Assembly (NCBI RefSeq): GCF_013408445.1
Contig: NZ_JACBZL010000001.1
Location: 620,001 to 684,000, forward strand
Direction: 5' to 3'
Origin: Corynebacterium tuberculostearicum
GTDB lineage: Bacteria; Actinomycetota; Actinomycetes; Mycobacteriales; Mycobacteriaceae
DNA length: 64,000 nt
A model generated the notes under the pieces. The model did no database searches and was not told the DNA's origin. It worked only from the letters and a program-made list of their open reading frames with translations. Positions within the stretch are counted from its first letter, which is position 1, and every line of letters starts with the position of its first letter. The position numbers and the translations under genes were made by a program. This document shows positions 1-8,749 of this stretch, piece by piece.

Positions 1-428
1 GTGCCGCTCACGGCAATGGACCCCTTTTCCACGACGTACCGGGCAAGCTCGGACGGCAAGCTAAACCGCAGCACATCCCAGTTCTCGGAGCTAGTTCGGC
101 TCTGCAGCGTAGCGGTGCCGTCCACGTGGCCTTGCATGATGTGCCCACCCAGCCGGGTGGTGGGAAGCAGCGCCGGCTCTACATTGACCGGATCGCCCTC
201 GGCAAGGCGCCCCAGGGCGGTGCGGTCAAGGGACTCCTGCATCACATCCGCACAAAAAGTATCGGCCGACAGATCCGCCACGGTAAGGCATACGCCGTTA
301 ATGGCAATGGAATCACCCAGTGCGGCCTCCGCAACGGTACGCGGGGCACGAATGCTCAAACGCAGCGCGTCTGCATGCGGTTCCATTGCCTCCACGGTGC
401 CCAACTCTTGTACTAGCCCAGTAAACAC
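1..428 (-). CDS. ribE: Riboflavin synthase alpha subunit (partial, C-terminus outside window)
   Basis: Catalyses the last step of riboflavin synthesis, dismutation of two 6,7-dimethyl-8-ribityllumazine molecules to riboflavin. The start is GTG at 428, preceded by GAGAAAGG; the protein begins VFTGLVQELG, the family's usual N-terminus. The first lumazine-binding barrel is seen through SIAINGVCLTV and the GGHIMQGHVDGT motif. About 142 codons are present and the frame is still open at base 1, so roughly the last third is missing. It lies 35 nt downstream of ribD in the same direction, as part of a rib operon that continues out of the window. Confidence 0.95.
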   Translation of the reverse strand, partial: MFTGLVQELGTVEAMEPHADALRLSIRAPRTVAEAALGDSIAINGVCLTVADLSADTFCADVMQESLDRTALGRLAEGDPVNVEPALLPTTRLGGHIMQGHVDGTATLQSRTSSENWDVLRFSLPSELARYVVEKGSIAVSG

Positions 429-463
429 GTCCAACCTTTCTCGCTCACTGCTTTGTCCAGCGC

Positions 464-1486
464 CTAGCGCACGTATTCAATGAGAACGTCATCACCCAGC
501 GCCTTCATTCCCACCCGGCGGAAACGGGTGGCTTCTGCCAGCGTCTGGGTCACGGGGTGCGCGAGCACGCCGCGGCCCTCGCCCAGCAAAAGTGGCGCGA
601 TATAGGCAGAGATGGCATCCACCAAATCGGCCTTCAGGAAGCTACTGGCTAGGCCTGCTCCTCCTTCCACGAGGACGTCGCGGGCACCGGTGGCGTAGAG
701 CTCGTAGAGAGCTTCTTCGATGCTGTCGTACTGCTCGTACCCTAGCTCGCGCAGGTGGCTTGCTGCATCGCCCGCCGATTCCAAATCACGCTTGCCAATG
801 ACCACCCGGCGTGGTTGGTGCGCGCGCAAGCTGCCGTCGCTAAAGCGCGCGGTGAGCGAGGGATTATCAGCCAGCGCCGTGCCGGTGCCTACCACGATGG
901 CATCGCGGTGCGCCCTATCGGCATGCACCCAGTCGCGCGCCTCCTCGCCCGTAATCCATTGGCTGGTTCCATCGGCCGCGGCCGTAAAACCGTCCAGCGT
1001 TTGTGCGAACTTCAAGGTGACGTGGGGTCGTTGGGTGCGCACGGCAAATAACCATGGTACCAAGGCATCCTCGGCGTGCGGGGGCTTTTCTAGCTTGGCG
1101 ACGTCCACTCCAGCCCCCGCCAGTACTTCTGCTCCACCCGCAGCCTGCGGGGTGGGATCGGCGTGGAGGTAGTACACGCGAGCCACGCCGGCATCGATAA
1201 GCGCCTGCACGCAGGGACCCGTGCGACCGGTGTGCGCGCAGGGTTCCAAGGTGACCACGGCCGTGGCGCCGCGCGCCTTATCTCCGGCCTCACGCAACGC
1301 CATGACCTCGGCATGCGCACCTCCTACGGGCTGGGTGGCGCCGACGCCCACAATTTCCCCGGCTGAGGACACGATGACCGCGCCAACGGGTGGGTTAGGG
1401 CTCGTGGTTCCGCGGACCTCAGCACCGGCGGCCATTGCGCGCAATAGCGCCGCGGAGATGTTGCTGTCTTGTAGCTCCGCGCCCAT
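464..1486 (-). CDS. ribD: Bifunctional riboflavin deaminase/reductase RibD
   Basis: Carries out two early steps of riboflavin synthesis: deamination of the diaminopyrimidine intermediate, then NADPH-dependent reduction of the ribosyl side chain. The 340-residue protein has the N-terminal CMP/dCMP-type deaminase zinc site (H58-A-E60 and C83...C92 in PCAHTGRTGPC) and a C-terminal reductase domain containing LKFAQTLDG and VEGGAGLASSF. The ATG start overlaps the rpe stop by one base (TAATG), so the two genes are translationally coupled. Length and domain order are typical. Confidence 0.96.
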   Translation of the reverse strand: MGAELQDSNISAALLRAMAAGAEVRGTTSPNPPVGAVIVSSAGEIVGVGATQPVGGAHAEVMALREAGDKARGATAVVTLEPCAHTGRTGPCVQALIDAGVARVYYLHADPTPQAAGGAEVLAGAGVDVAKLEKPPHAEDALVPWLFAVRTQRPHVTLKFAQTLDGFTAAADGTSQWITGEEARDWVHADRAHRDAIVVGTGTALADNPSLTARFSDGSLRAHQPRRVVIGKRDLESAGDAASHLRELGYEQYDSIEEALYELYATGARDVLVEGGAGLASSFLKADLVDAISAYIAPLLLGEGRGVLAHPVTQTLAEATRFRRVGMKALGDDVLIEYVR

Positions 1487-2154
1487 TAAGCACCATCCGC
1501 CAGATCACGCAGCTGCTTCACGACGCCGGCGGGATCATCCGATTTGAATACGGCTGAGCCTGCCACGAAAGCATCGCAACCCGCCTCGGCGGCTGCCCCG
1601 ATGGTCTCGCGTGAAATGCCGCCATCGATCTCGATGACGGTATCAAGGCCCTGCTCATCAATGCTGCGGCGCAACTTACGGACCTTCTCCAGCATTTCCG
1701 GCATGAACTTTTGCCCACCGAAGCCAGGCTCCACAGACATCACGAGCACCTCATCGAAATGGTGCAGCTTATCCAACCACGGCGCGATGGCGGTGTCTGG
1801 CTTGATGGAAAAGGCCGCACGCACGCCCAAATCGCGGATGCGCTGGGCCAAGTCCACTGCCGCCTGGTCATCGACGACGGCCTCCACGTGGAAGATAATC
1901 GTATGTGCGCCCGCCTTGGCATAGGTCTCCACCCACTTTTCGGGTTCCTCGATCATGAGGTGGACATCTAGTGGCTTATCGGTGCTGCGATGGACCGTGG
2001 CCGTGATATCTGGGCCGAAGGACAGGTTGGGCACAAAGTGCCCATCCATAATGTCCACATGGACCCAGTCTGCGGTATCAATCGCCGCTAGTTCCTCGCC
2101 CAAGCGAGAAAAATCGGCAGCCAGGATGGAAGGGGAAATGATCGGTGCGGACAT
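1486..2154 (-). CDS. rpe: Ribulose-phosphate 3-epimerase
   Basis: Interconverts ribulose 5-phosphate and xylulose 5-phosphate in the non-oxidative pentose phosphate pathway. The start was set at ATG 2154 (MSAPIISPSILAADF), which gives the usual ~220 residues; the open frame extends further upstream but that part is rsmB shadow. The TIM-barrel motifs are present: HVDIMDGHFVPN (metal ligands), MSVEPGFGGQ and EIDGGI. It sits 19 nt after rsmB and overlaps ribD by one base. Placement next to rib genes makes sense because ribulose 5-phosphate is a riboflavin precursor. Confidence 0.97.
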   Translation of the reverse strand: MSAPIISPSILAADFSRLGEELAAIDTADWVHVDIMDGHFVPNLSFGPDITATVHRSTDKPLDVHLMIEEPEKWVETYAKAGAHTIIFHVEAVVDDQAAVDLAQRIRDLGVRAAFSIKPDTAIAPWLDKLHHFDEVLVMSVEPGFGGQKFMPEMLEKVRKLRRSIDEQGLDTVIEIDGGISRETIGAAAEAGCDAFVAGSAVFKSDDPAGVVKQLRDLADGA

Positions 2155-2173
2155 GCCCACCAGTCTATCGCGA

Positions 2174-3724
2174 TTAGTCGGCTGCGCGGCGAAGCGCCGC
2201 AAAGAACATGGCGTCGGTACCGTGCCGATGCGGCCACATCTGCACGGATTTCTCATGGCCCACATCGCCCATATCAGGAATGAGAGCATGTGCATCGAGT
2301 TCTTCGGCGCCGAGTTCGCGCACGGCGCGGTCAACGATGCCCCGGGTTTCGCGCAGATCTGGCGAACACGTGGAGTAGATAACCACACCACCTGGACGCA
2401 CCAGGTTTAATGCGGAAGACAAGAGCTCGAATTGCAGCTGGTTGAGCTCAGCAATATCGGCCTCCGACTTGCGCCACCGCGCCTCTGGGCGGCGACGGAG
2501 CGCGCCAAGGCCGGAACAAGGGGCGTCGACAAGCACGCGGTCAAAGCCCTCTCCCACGCCGGGATTTCGGCCATCTGCCACACGAACGTCTACGGGCAAG
2601 TCGCTCACCGTCTTTTCAATCAGCGCCGCTCGGTGCGGAGATACCTCCACTGCATCAACATGCGCGGAGTCGATGCGGGCAAGCGCCCCCATCAAGGCCG
2701 CCTTTCCGCCGGGACCGGCGCAGAGATCCAGCCACCGGCCGGTGTCCTCGCCCTCGAGGGGCGCCTCGCATACCGCGCGAGCAATCAGCTGCGAGCCCTC
2801 ATCCTGCACGGCCGCCAATCCTTGGCGCACGGGTTCCAATTGGCCGGGGTCACCGGATTCCATGTACACCGCATAAGGGGAATAGCGCCCCTCCTCATTA
2901 CCGGTCATCAGGGCCAATTCCTCGGCCGAGATTTCCCCGGGGCGCGCCACCAGATGCACCGAAGGTCGATCCGAATCCGCCGCCAGGGCAGCCTCCAACT
3001 CCCCAAGGCCCAACACGCGGCTAAACGATTCCGCAATCCAGGTGGGGTGGGCATGCTTAAAGGCGATGCAGGCGATTTCCCCCTGCGGGGCGAGCTTGTC
3101 CAGCCAGGTCTTAGCTGGCGTCCGGGTAATGGTGCGCATGATGCCATTAGCAAAGCCCTTGGCCTTGACTTCACCGGCGGCTTCCACCAAGCGAACGGTG
3201 GTATCAACCGCCGCGTGTGGCTCCACGCGGGTATAAAGAACTTGATAGGCGCCCAGGCGCAAGGCATCAACCACGGCGGGGGAAATGGCCTCGAGGCCGC
3301 GCGAAGAGCACTCTGCGATGACGGCATCAACTACGCCAAGGGTGCGCAGCGTGCCGTAGGTGATTTCGGTGGCGAAGGCGGCATCGCGCCCCTTGAGCTT
3401 TTGCTTGCGCAGTGCCTTGGGCAGAATGAGGTTAGCGAAGGCATCGTCCTCGCTTACCCTGCGCACCACGTCGTAAGCGACCGCACGCGGCGCATCCACG
3501 CCCGCGGCCAGCGCGGCCTGAATCAGACCGCCTTCCTGGCGCTTGCCGGGACGCTGGCCCTTAGCAGCCTGCCGGCCCCTATGCTGCCCACCGCGGCCGC
3601 CACGCTGCTGCCGTTGCGGGCGGCCATCTCGGCCCTTCGCACCAGTGGATTTGTGGGAGTCCTGCGGCTTACCCTCCGGGGACTTATCCCCGGACTTGCT
3701 GCGGGAACGGAAACCACCGCTCAT
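2174..3724 (-). CDS. rsmB: 16S rRNA (cytosine-C5)-methyltransferase RsmB/Sun
   Basis: SAM-dependent methyltransferase for a cytosine of 16S rRNA. The start was set at ATG 3724, in an ATGA overlap with the fmt stop and with GAGGTGAAG upstream (516 aa). The first ~70 residues are a basic, low-complexity G/R/K/Q tail not needed for catalysis. A NusB-like RNA-binding domain follows, then a Rossmann methyltransferase domain with [11 protein letters not shown], the catalytic [16 protein letters not shown] motif and YSTCSP. The def-fmt-rsmB-rpe gene order is common in Actinobacteria. Confidence 0.95.
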   Translation of the reverse strand: MSGGFRSRSKSGDKSPEGKPQDSHKSTGAKGRDGRPQRQQRGGRGGQHRGRQAAKGQRPGKRQEGGLIQAALAAGVDAPRAVAYDVVRRVSEDDAFANLILPKALRKQKLKGRDAAFATEITYGTLRTLGVVDAVIAECSSRGLEAISPAVVDALRLGAYQVLYTRVEPHAAVDTTVRLVEAAGEVKAKGFANGIMRTITRTPAKTWLDKLAPQGEIACIAFKHAHPTWIAESFSRVLGLGELEAALAADSDRPSVHLVARPGEISAEELALMTGNEEGRYSPYAVYMESGDPGQLEPVRQGLAAVQDEGSQLIARAVCEAPLEGEDTGRWLDLCAGPGGKAALMGALARIDSAHVDAVEVSPHRAALIEKTVSDLPVDVRVADGRNPGVGEGFDRVLVDAPCSGLGALRRRPEARWRKSEADIAELNQLQFELLSSALNLVRPGGVVIYSTCSPDLRETRGIVDRAVRELGAEELDAHALIPDMGDVGHEKSVQMWPHRHGTDAMFFAALRRAAD

Positions 3725-4668
3725 TGAAACTTCACCTCGGCATCCTTGCCTAGTCCGCGGGCCCAATCGGCCGCATTCATCATCTTCTTTCCGGGAGGCT
3801 GGATTTTACCCAGCTGGACTGGCTGCGTACCGGTACCGATGAACACGGCGTTCTTGGCAATGTGCAGCTGCCCTGGTTCTAGTGCCTGCGGAACCGCCGC
3901 CTCATCTTTTAGGCTGACCGGTCCAATCTTCACGCGGGCCTCGTCCCACATGGTCCATGCACCCGGCCCAGGCGTGTGTGCGCGAATGTGCCGATCGATA
4001 GCGAAGCCAGGCTGTGACCACTCCACGCGTGCCTGCGCGGTAGAGATTTTCGGCGCATAGGTAGCCTCCCCCTGCTGTGGTTGCGCCTCCAGCTGTCCCG
4101 CCGCTAGGCCATCCATGGTGGCCACGAGCAGATCGCCGCCGGAATAGGCAAGGCGCGTCAACAGGTCATCGGCAGTATCGGTGCCTTTAATCTCCTCCGT
4201 CACGGTGCCGAGCACCGGGCCCGTATCCAGGCCCTCTTCGATGCGGAAGGTTGATGCGCCGGTCACGTCATCGCCTGCGGCAATGGCAGCCTGCACTGGT
4301 GCAGCACCGCGCCATGCCGGAAGCAAGGAAAAGTGCAGGTTTACCCAGCCATGCTGTGGTAGTTCCAGCAAGTCCTTAGTCACCAGATTGCCGTAGGCCA
4401 CCACCGGAATCGCCTCTGGTTGCAATTCCTTTAAGCGGGAGCGCAGCGCCTGACCGTCCTCCGAGTCAGGGCGCAGGGTGGTCGGGGTCAATACTTCAAT
4501 GCCATGTTCTTGGGCGAGCGCCTTCACTGGGCTCGGGTGAAGAGTGCGGCCGCGGCCCTTCTTCGCATCTGGGCGAGTAATTACGGCCACCACCTCGTGC
4601 GACGAGGCAAGCAGCTTTTCCAAGGCCACAACGGCTGGCTCAGGGGTACCGGCAAAAATGATCCGCAT
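3721..4668 (-). CDS. fmt: Methionyl-tRNA formyltransferase
   Basis: Formylates initiator Met-tRNA using 10-formyltetrahydrofolate. The 315-residue protein has the N-terminal formyltransferase fold ([16 protein letters not shown]), the catalytic [15 protein letters not shown] motif and the C-terminal OB-like domain. GAGGAGAG lies upstream of the ATG. It overlaps rsmB by 4 nt and follows def after 76 nt, pairing the enzymes that add and remove the formyl group. Confidence 0.97.
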   Translation of the reverse strand: MRIIFAGTPEPAVVALEKLLASSHEVVAVITRPDAKKGRGRTLHPSPVKALAQEHGIEVLTPTTLRPDSEDGQALRSRLKELQPEAIPVVAYGNLVTKDLLELPQHGWVNLHFSLLPAWRGAAPVQAAIAAGDDVTGASTFRIEEGLDTGPVLGTVTEEIKGTDTADDLLTRLAYSGGDLLVATMDGLAAGQLEAQPQQGEATYAPKISTAQARVEWSQPGFAIDRHIRAHTPGPGAWTMWDEARVKIGPVSLKDEAAVPQALEPGQLHIAKNAVFIGTGTQPVQLGKIQPPGKKMMNAADWARGLGKDAEVKFQ

Positions 4669-4744
4669 GCGGGGAAACTCTCCTCTTAATATCGTTCAAA
4701 ATACTAGGCTACAACGCCGCAACGCTGCCGCCACAGCGAGTGGG

Positions 4745-5257
4745 CTACGAGGCGTTAAACCACTCGGATTCACGGATGGCGCGCATGGCCTCCTTGCGCA
4801 CTGGCGCCTCTAGGCGTTGTAGGAAGAGCACCCCATCGAGGTGGTCGGTCTCATGCTGGATGCACCGAGCCATCAGTCCTGAGGCCACCATGGACACAGG
4901 GCGCCCCTCAATATCCTGGCCAGACACAAAAACCTGGTTGAACCGCGTGGTTTCCGCGCTAATTCCCGGAATGGATAGGCATCCTTCCGGACCTGTTTGC
5001 TGCTGCTCCCCCACCGGAGTCCAGGCCGGGTTAACAATCGCCCCACGCAGCCCAGATTGGGTATGCGAGCAGTCATAGACGAAGATTCGCTGCAAAATCC
5101 CTACCTGATTAGCCGCTAGCCCAACTCCCCCGGCTTTATCCATGGTCTCGAGCATATCGCTCGCCAGAGCGCGCAGACCGGCATCAAATTTACTAATTTC
5201 CTCCGCGCGGCTGCCCAAGACTGGGTCGCCGTAGATACGCAGCTCTCGAAGGGACAT
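4745..5257 (-). CDS. def: Peptide deformylase
   Basis: Metal-dependent hydrolase that removes the N-formyl group from nascent proteins. All three deformylase motifs are present: GVGLAANQVG, EGCLS (metal-ligand Cys) and QHETDHLDG (HExxH-type metal site). ATG 5257 (MSLRELRIYGDPVL) was preferred because AGAAAGG lies 10 nt upstream; a GTG three codons earlier has no room for a Shine-Dalgarno. The protein has 170 residues, typical of the family. About 100 nt separate it from the priA stop. Confidence 0.96.
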   Translation of the reverse strand: MSLRELRIYGDPVLGSRAEEISKFDAGLRALASDMLETMDKAGGVGLAANQVGILQRIFVYDCSHTQSGLRGAIVNPAWTPVGEQQQTGPEGCLSIPGISAETTRFNQVFVSGQDIEGRPVSMVASGLMARCIQHETDHLDGVLFLQRLEAPVRKEAMRAIRESEWFNAS

Positions 5258-5356
5258 GGCAATCACACCTTTCTCATGGCACCGAGACCAAGCCGGCCAG
5301 CGGTGACGGCTTCCTCCGTCGAGATTAGCGCATGAGCACCGATGGCCCCGATATGG

Positions 5357-7396
5357 CTAACCCACGTGGATGGGGTCAACCACGATGCGCAACGGCAGGT
5401 CATCCTTGCGGGCGCTGCGCGACGCATTGGCGCTGCGTAAAGTCCGCCCCAATTGGGAACGCGGCCCCAGCGGGGTGCGCACGACCAACCGCTGCGGTGG
5501 GCCAAAACGCTGGCTATCGTAGTCACCAGGCAGGCTCTGCCCCGGCGGAAGGGGAACTGGGCCTAATACCTCCGCGTGGTCTGGAAGATCCACAAGCTCG
5601 GCAAAGCCATCTAGGGATGCATCCGCACCGTCGATGGCAGCAAAATGCACCGCGGGTGGGAAGCGCACTTCGCGCCGGGCAGCAAGCTCTGCCGCGGCCG
5701 CGCCCACCATATCCCAACGCAGGAAATGCTGGACTACGGTGAGCGACTCATCGGCGGCCAGGATTACTCGACCACCCTTGAAATGCGGCTGCACCAAGGT
5801 AGCCGCCTGCGCCCACTTCGCTAGGGTGTCCTCCGTGGCACGCAGGTCTTGCCGGTTGAGCAATGCTCCGGCATCCAAGAGCAACGCCGCGCCATAGGCA
5901 CCATCTTTTACTGTCGGTTCAGCGCCAGGGGTGGCAATGACCAGCGCCGGCGCATTGTCCACCGCATCGAGCACCTTGTTTCCGCCCGAGACCACCACCC
6001 GCGTATTGGGAAACGCCCGGCCCATTTCTTCCGCAGTGCGCTCCGAGCCCAACACGATGGCTCGCAGGCGTGGGGACCCGCATTCGGTGCACCGATGCCG
6101 TGCCTCAATGCGACCACACCAGCGGCAGGTAGGCATTCCCGCTTCGTCCGAGCCCGCGCTTGCCGACGCCCCCTTGGGCGGCAGCCCCAATGGCCCATTG
6201 CAACGCCGGCAGCGAGCCGGCGCTCGGCACTGGCCACAGGCCAAAATGGGCGCATAGCCCTTGCGCGGTACCTGCACCAGCACCGGCTCTCCCCTATCCA
6301 GCGCCTGGTGGGCGGCTTGGAAGGCCTGCGCTTGTACTTTGGTGGTGCCGCCGTGGAGGTCACGGGCGATAGACAGACCGGACGACCCCACCGCCTCGAT
6401 AGCCGGGCACCGCGCCGTTATGGTTTGCTCTTTGGCCACCACATCGTGCGCCCATCCTGATTCCACGAGCAGCTGTGTCTCCGCCGTCCGCGAGTGGTTG
6501 GCCAAAACCATGCTGCAGCCTTCGAAAGCTGAGCGGGTGGTGAGCACTTCCCTCGCATGGACATAGGGCTTGAGGTTGTCGACCAAATTATCATTGCCGT
6601 CATCAAGGATCACCGCCAGTTGCAGGTCTTTGACTGGGGCAAAGGCAGCGGACCTGGTGCCAATGACCACGCGGGCTTGGCCCACTAGCGCGGAGAGATA
6701 ACGGCGGTAGCGCGCCTGCGGGCCCATGCTATTAGTCAGCACCGTTATCTGCTTTGCCCCAAGTACCTGTCGCAGCGCGGCCTCTACAGCATCGACGCTC
6801 TTCTGGTCCGGGGCGACGAGGAGAACTCCCCCTCCGCCAAGCGCCACTTTGGCAGCGAGGGCAGCCAGCGCATGTGCCCAATCATCGCCCGGGGCGATTT
6901 GCCAGGCGGCACGGGCGAGCTTGCCACCCAGAATCGAGTCAACGAAAGCCTCGCCATGTTGATAGGCCGACCATCCTGATAGGTCGGGCTCGCTCGTGGT
7001 GCCGAGCTCCTCCCACGGGGTTTCTAGGTCGGATTCCTCCGCCTTGGCGTGCCGCGGCGGGATGGCGGAGCGAATAATGTCTGAGCGCACGCCGCCGTAG
7101 CGGTCTGCCAGGGCGTCGACAAGCCGGGCCAACTGCGGCGGATAAACCTGGAAGGGTGAGATAATGCGCTCGATAAAGCGCAGGTTGCCGCCAAATTCGG
7201 AGTCATGCCGGCGTTCTAAAACAATCGCATCCACCAAGCGCCCATTGAAGCGGATGCGCACCTTAATCCCCGGTTGGACTTCTTCTGAGTCTGCCTCTTC
7301 TACGAGGTAATCAAATCCCCGGTCTAGGTGCGCAACCCCCAAAAGAGGCAACACCCGCGCAACCGGCTTCCGGGTGGCGGGTGTTTTCTTAGGCAT
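5357..7396 (-). CDS. priA: Probable primosomal protein PriA (helicase motifs degenerate)
   Basis: Homologue of the replication-restart protein PriA, 679 aa from ATG 7396 (CGAGG just upstream). The N-terminal 3' DNA-binding domain (GVAHLDRGFDYLV...) and the zinc-binding cysteine cluster (CGQC, CRRC, CRWC, CTEC) are clear. The ATPase is eroded: where a Walker A GxxGSGKT would lie (about residues 165-175) there is IAPGDDWAHAL, and the DEEH-type Walker B is ILDDGND. Such loss is known for actinobacterial PriA, which is thought not to unwind DNA by itself. A short repeat shared with an intergenic site (6151-6175) is read in frame as KGASASAG between zinc motifs. Confidence 0.9.
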   Translation of the reverse strand: MPKKTPATRKPVARVLPLLGVAHLDRGFDYLVEEADSEEVQPGIKVRIRFNGRLVDAIVLERRHDSEFGGNLRFIERIISPFQVYPPQLARLVDALADRYGGVRSDIIRSAIPPRHAKAEESDLETPWEELGTTSEPDLSGWSAYQHGEAFVDSILGGKLARAAWQIAPGDDWAHALAALAAKVALGGGGVLLVAPDQKSVDAVEAALRQVLGAKQITVLTNSMGPQARYRRYLSALVGQARVVIGTRSAAFAPVKDLQLAVILDDGNDNLVDNLKPYVHAREVLTTRSAFEGCSMVLANHSRTAETQLLVESGWAHDVVAKEQTITARCPAIEAVGSSGLSIARDLHGGTTKVQAQAFQAAHQALDRGEPVLVQVPRKGYAPILACGQCRAPARCRRCNGPLGLPPKGASASAGSDEAGMPTCRWCGRIEARHRCTECGSPRLRAIVLGSERTAEEMGRAFPNTRVVVSGGNKVLDAVDNAPALVIATPGAEPTVKDGAYGAALLLDAGALLNRQDLRATEDTLAKWAQAATLVQPHFKGGRVILAADESLTVVQHFLRWDMVGAAAAELAARREVRFPPAVHFAAIDGADASLDGFAELVDLPDHAEVLGPVPLPPGQSLPGDYDSQRFGPPQRLVVRTPLGPRSQLGRTLRSANASRSARKDDLPLRIVVDPIHVG
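6151..6175. repeat. Dispersed short repeat, copy inside priA
   Basis: These 25 bases are identical to 30229-30253, next to aroE. The shared core is CTTGCCGACGCCCCCTT. Inside priA the copy encodes a small, flexible Ala/Ser/Gly linker between two cysteine motifs, which looks like a tolerated insertion. Confidence 0.7.
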
Positions 7397-7407
7397 AGGC
7401 CTCGATT

Positions 7408-8640
7408 CTACAGACCAGCGGCAGCACGCAATGCTTCCACTCGGTTCAACTGCTCCCACGGCAGCTCAACGTCGGTGCGGCCAAAGTGACCGTAGGCGGC
7501 AGTTTGCGCATAGATGGGGCGCAACAGGTCGAGCTCGCGAATGATAGCGGCCGGGCGCAGGTCAAATACCTGATTCACCGCAGCCTGGATATTCGCATCA
7601 CTCAGGCCTTCCTTAGCGGTACCGAAGGTCTCCACGTACAGACCCACCGGCTTTGCGCGGCCGATTGCATAAGCCACCTGGACTTCAGCGCGATCTGCCA
7701 AGCCCGCGGCGACGATATTCTTAGCCACCCAGCGCATGGCATAAGCAGCGGAACGGTCCACCTTGCTCGGGTCCTTGCCAGAGAACGCGCCGCCGCCGTG
7801 GCGAGCCATACCGCCGTAAGTATCGACGATGATCTTGCGGCCGGTAAGTCCGGCATCTCCCATCGGTCCGCCAAGGATGAAGGAACCGGAAGGGTTGACC
7901 AACAAGGTCGTGTCTTCGGTGTAGTACTTCTCCAAGCCGGCGTCCTTGATAACCCATTCAAGGACCTTGCTGCGCAAGGGGCCTTCCAACCAAGCGCTAT
8001 CGACCTCGGCATCGTGCTGCGTGGAAATCACCACGGTATCCAGGTGGGACGGCTCATTGTCATCGGTGTAGGCAAAGGTCACCTGGGTCTTGCCATCCGG
8101 TCGGAGGTGATCGACGATGCCTTCCTTGCGTACCTGCGTCAGGCGGCGGGACAGGCGGTGCGCCAAAGCGATGGGCAGTGGCATGTACTCAGCAGTCTCA
8201 TTGGAGGCGTAGCCGAACATCAGGCCCTGGTCGCCGGCACCGGCGGTATCGTTTTCGGCGTCATAGTCCTCGTCATGGGCGCGGGCCTCAGTGGAGTTGT
8301 CCACTCCGGCGCCAATTTCCTGGGACTGCTCGCCGATGGCGATATTCACACCGCAAGTGTTGCCATCAAAGCCGACTTCGGAAGAAGTAAAGCCGATGGA
8401 CTTAAGGGTGTCGCGCACCAGCGCCGGGATTTCTACGTATGCCTCGGTGCGAACCTCGCCCACCACGTGGACCTGGCCGGTGGTTACCAACGTCTCGACG
8501 GCGACGCGGGATGCTGGGTCCTTTTCCAGCAGGGCATCAAGGATGGCGTCAGAAATGGCGTCACAAATCTTATCGGGATGGCCTTCTGTCACGGACTCGC
8601 TGGTAAAAAGACGAGTTGCCACTGCAGCGTTATCAGTCAC
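7408..8640 (-). CDS. metK: S-adenosylmethionine synthase
   Basis: Makes S-adenosylmethionine from methionine and ATP. GTG 8640 was chosen as start (410 aa, [12 protein letters not shown]...) because GAAGGAAG lies just upstream; an in-frame GTG seven codons earlier lacks a Shine-Dalgarno. Family motifs are seen: [13 protein letters not shown] (ATP site), [12 protein letters not shown] and the glycine-rich [16 protein letters not shown]. The promoter carries a perfect McbR-type operator, so repression by the methionine/cysteine regulator is expected. priA starts 11 nt downstream and may be co-transcribed. Confidence 0.98.
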   Translation of the reverse strand: MTDNAAVATRLFTSESVTEGHPDKICDAISDAILDALLEKDPASRVAVETLVTTGQVHVVGEVRTEAYVEIPALVRDTLKSIGFTSSEVGFDGNTCGVNIAIGEQSQEIGAGVDNSTEARAHDEDYDAENDTAGAGDQGLMFGYASNETAEYMPLPIALAHRLSRRLTQVRKEGIVDHLRPDGKTQVTFAYTDDNEPSHLDTVVISTQHDAEVDSAWLEGPLRSKVLEWVIKDAGLEKYYTEDTTLLVNPSGSFILGGPMGDAGLTGRKIIVDTYGGMARHGGGAFSGKDPSKVDRSAAYAMRWVAKNIVAAGLADRAEVQVAYAIGRAKPVGLYVETFGTAKEGLSDANIQAAVNQVFDLRPAAIIRELDLLRPIYAQTAAYGHFGRTDVELPWEQLNRVEALRAAAGL

Positions 8641-8710
8641 AAAAACTTCCTTCGCTCTCACTGTTGATTCGATGCTGTGGGTTTTCTACGCCCAAGCCTA
8701 ATACCTCGCA

Positions 8711-8739
8711 ATCCTAGACCAAGCGGTCTATAAACGCAA
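8711..8739 (-). promoter_or_regulatory. metK promoter with McbR-type operator
   Basis: On the minus strand a -35 TTGCGT (8734-8739) and a -10 TAGGAT (8711-8716) are separated by exactly 17 nt. The spacer and part of the -10 are occupied by TAGAC-N6-GTCTA (8715-8730), the published consensus of the Corynebacterium sulfur regulator McbR. Its position predicts steric repression. The site is seen directly; McbR binding is inferred from the consensus. Confidence 0.85.
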
Positions 8740-8749
8740 TTTTAGTTGT

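Noticed and set aside
2518..2536. Repeat-like AAGGGGCGTCGACAAGC in rsmB
   Set aside because: It encodes the conserved catalytic VDAPC motif and differs from the repeat at key positions.
2432..3727. A 431-codon plus-strand frame opposite rsmB
   Set aside because: Shadow of rsmB; the rsmB motifs, start overlap with fmt and family length all support the minus strand.
8641..8749. A SAM riboswitch in the metK leader
   Set aside because: The predicted leader is too short (about 65 nt) and lacks SAM riboswitch landmarks; a DNA operator explains the regulation.
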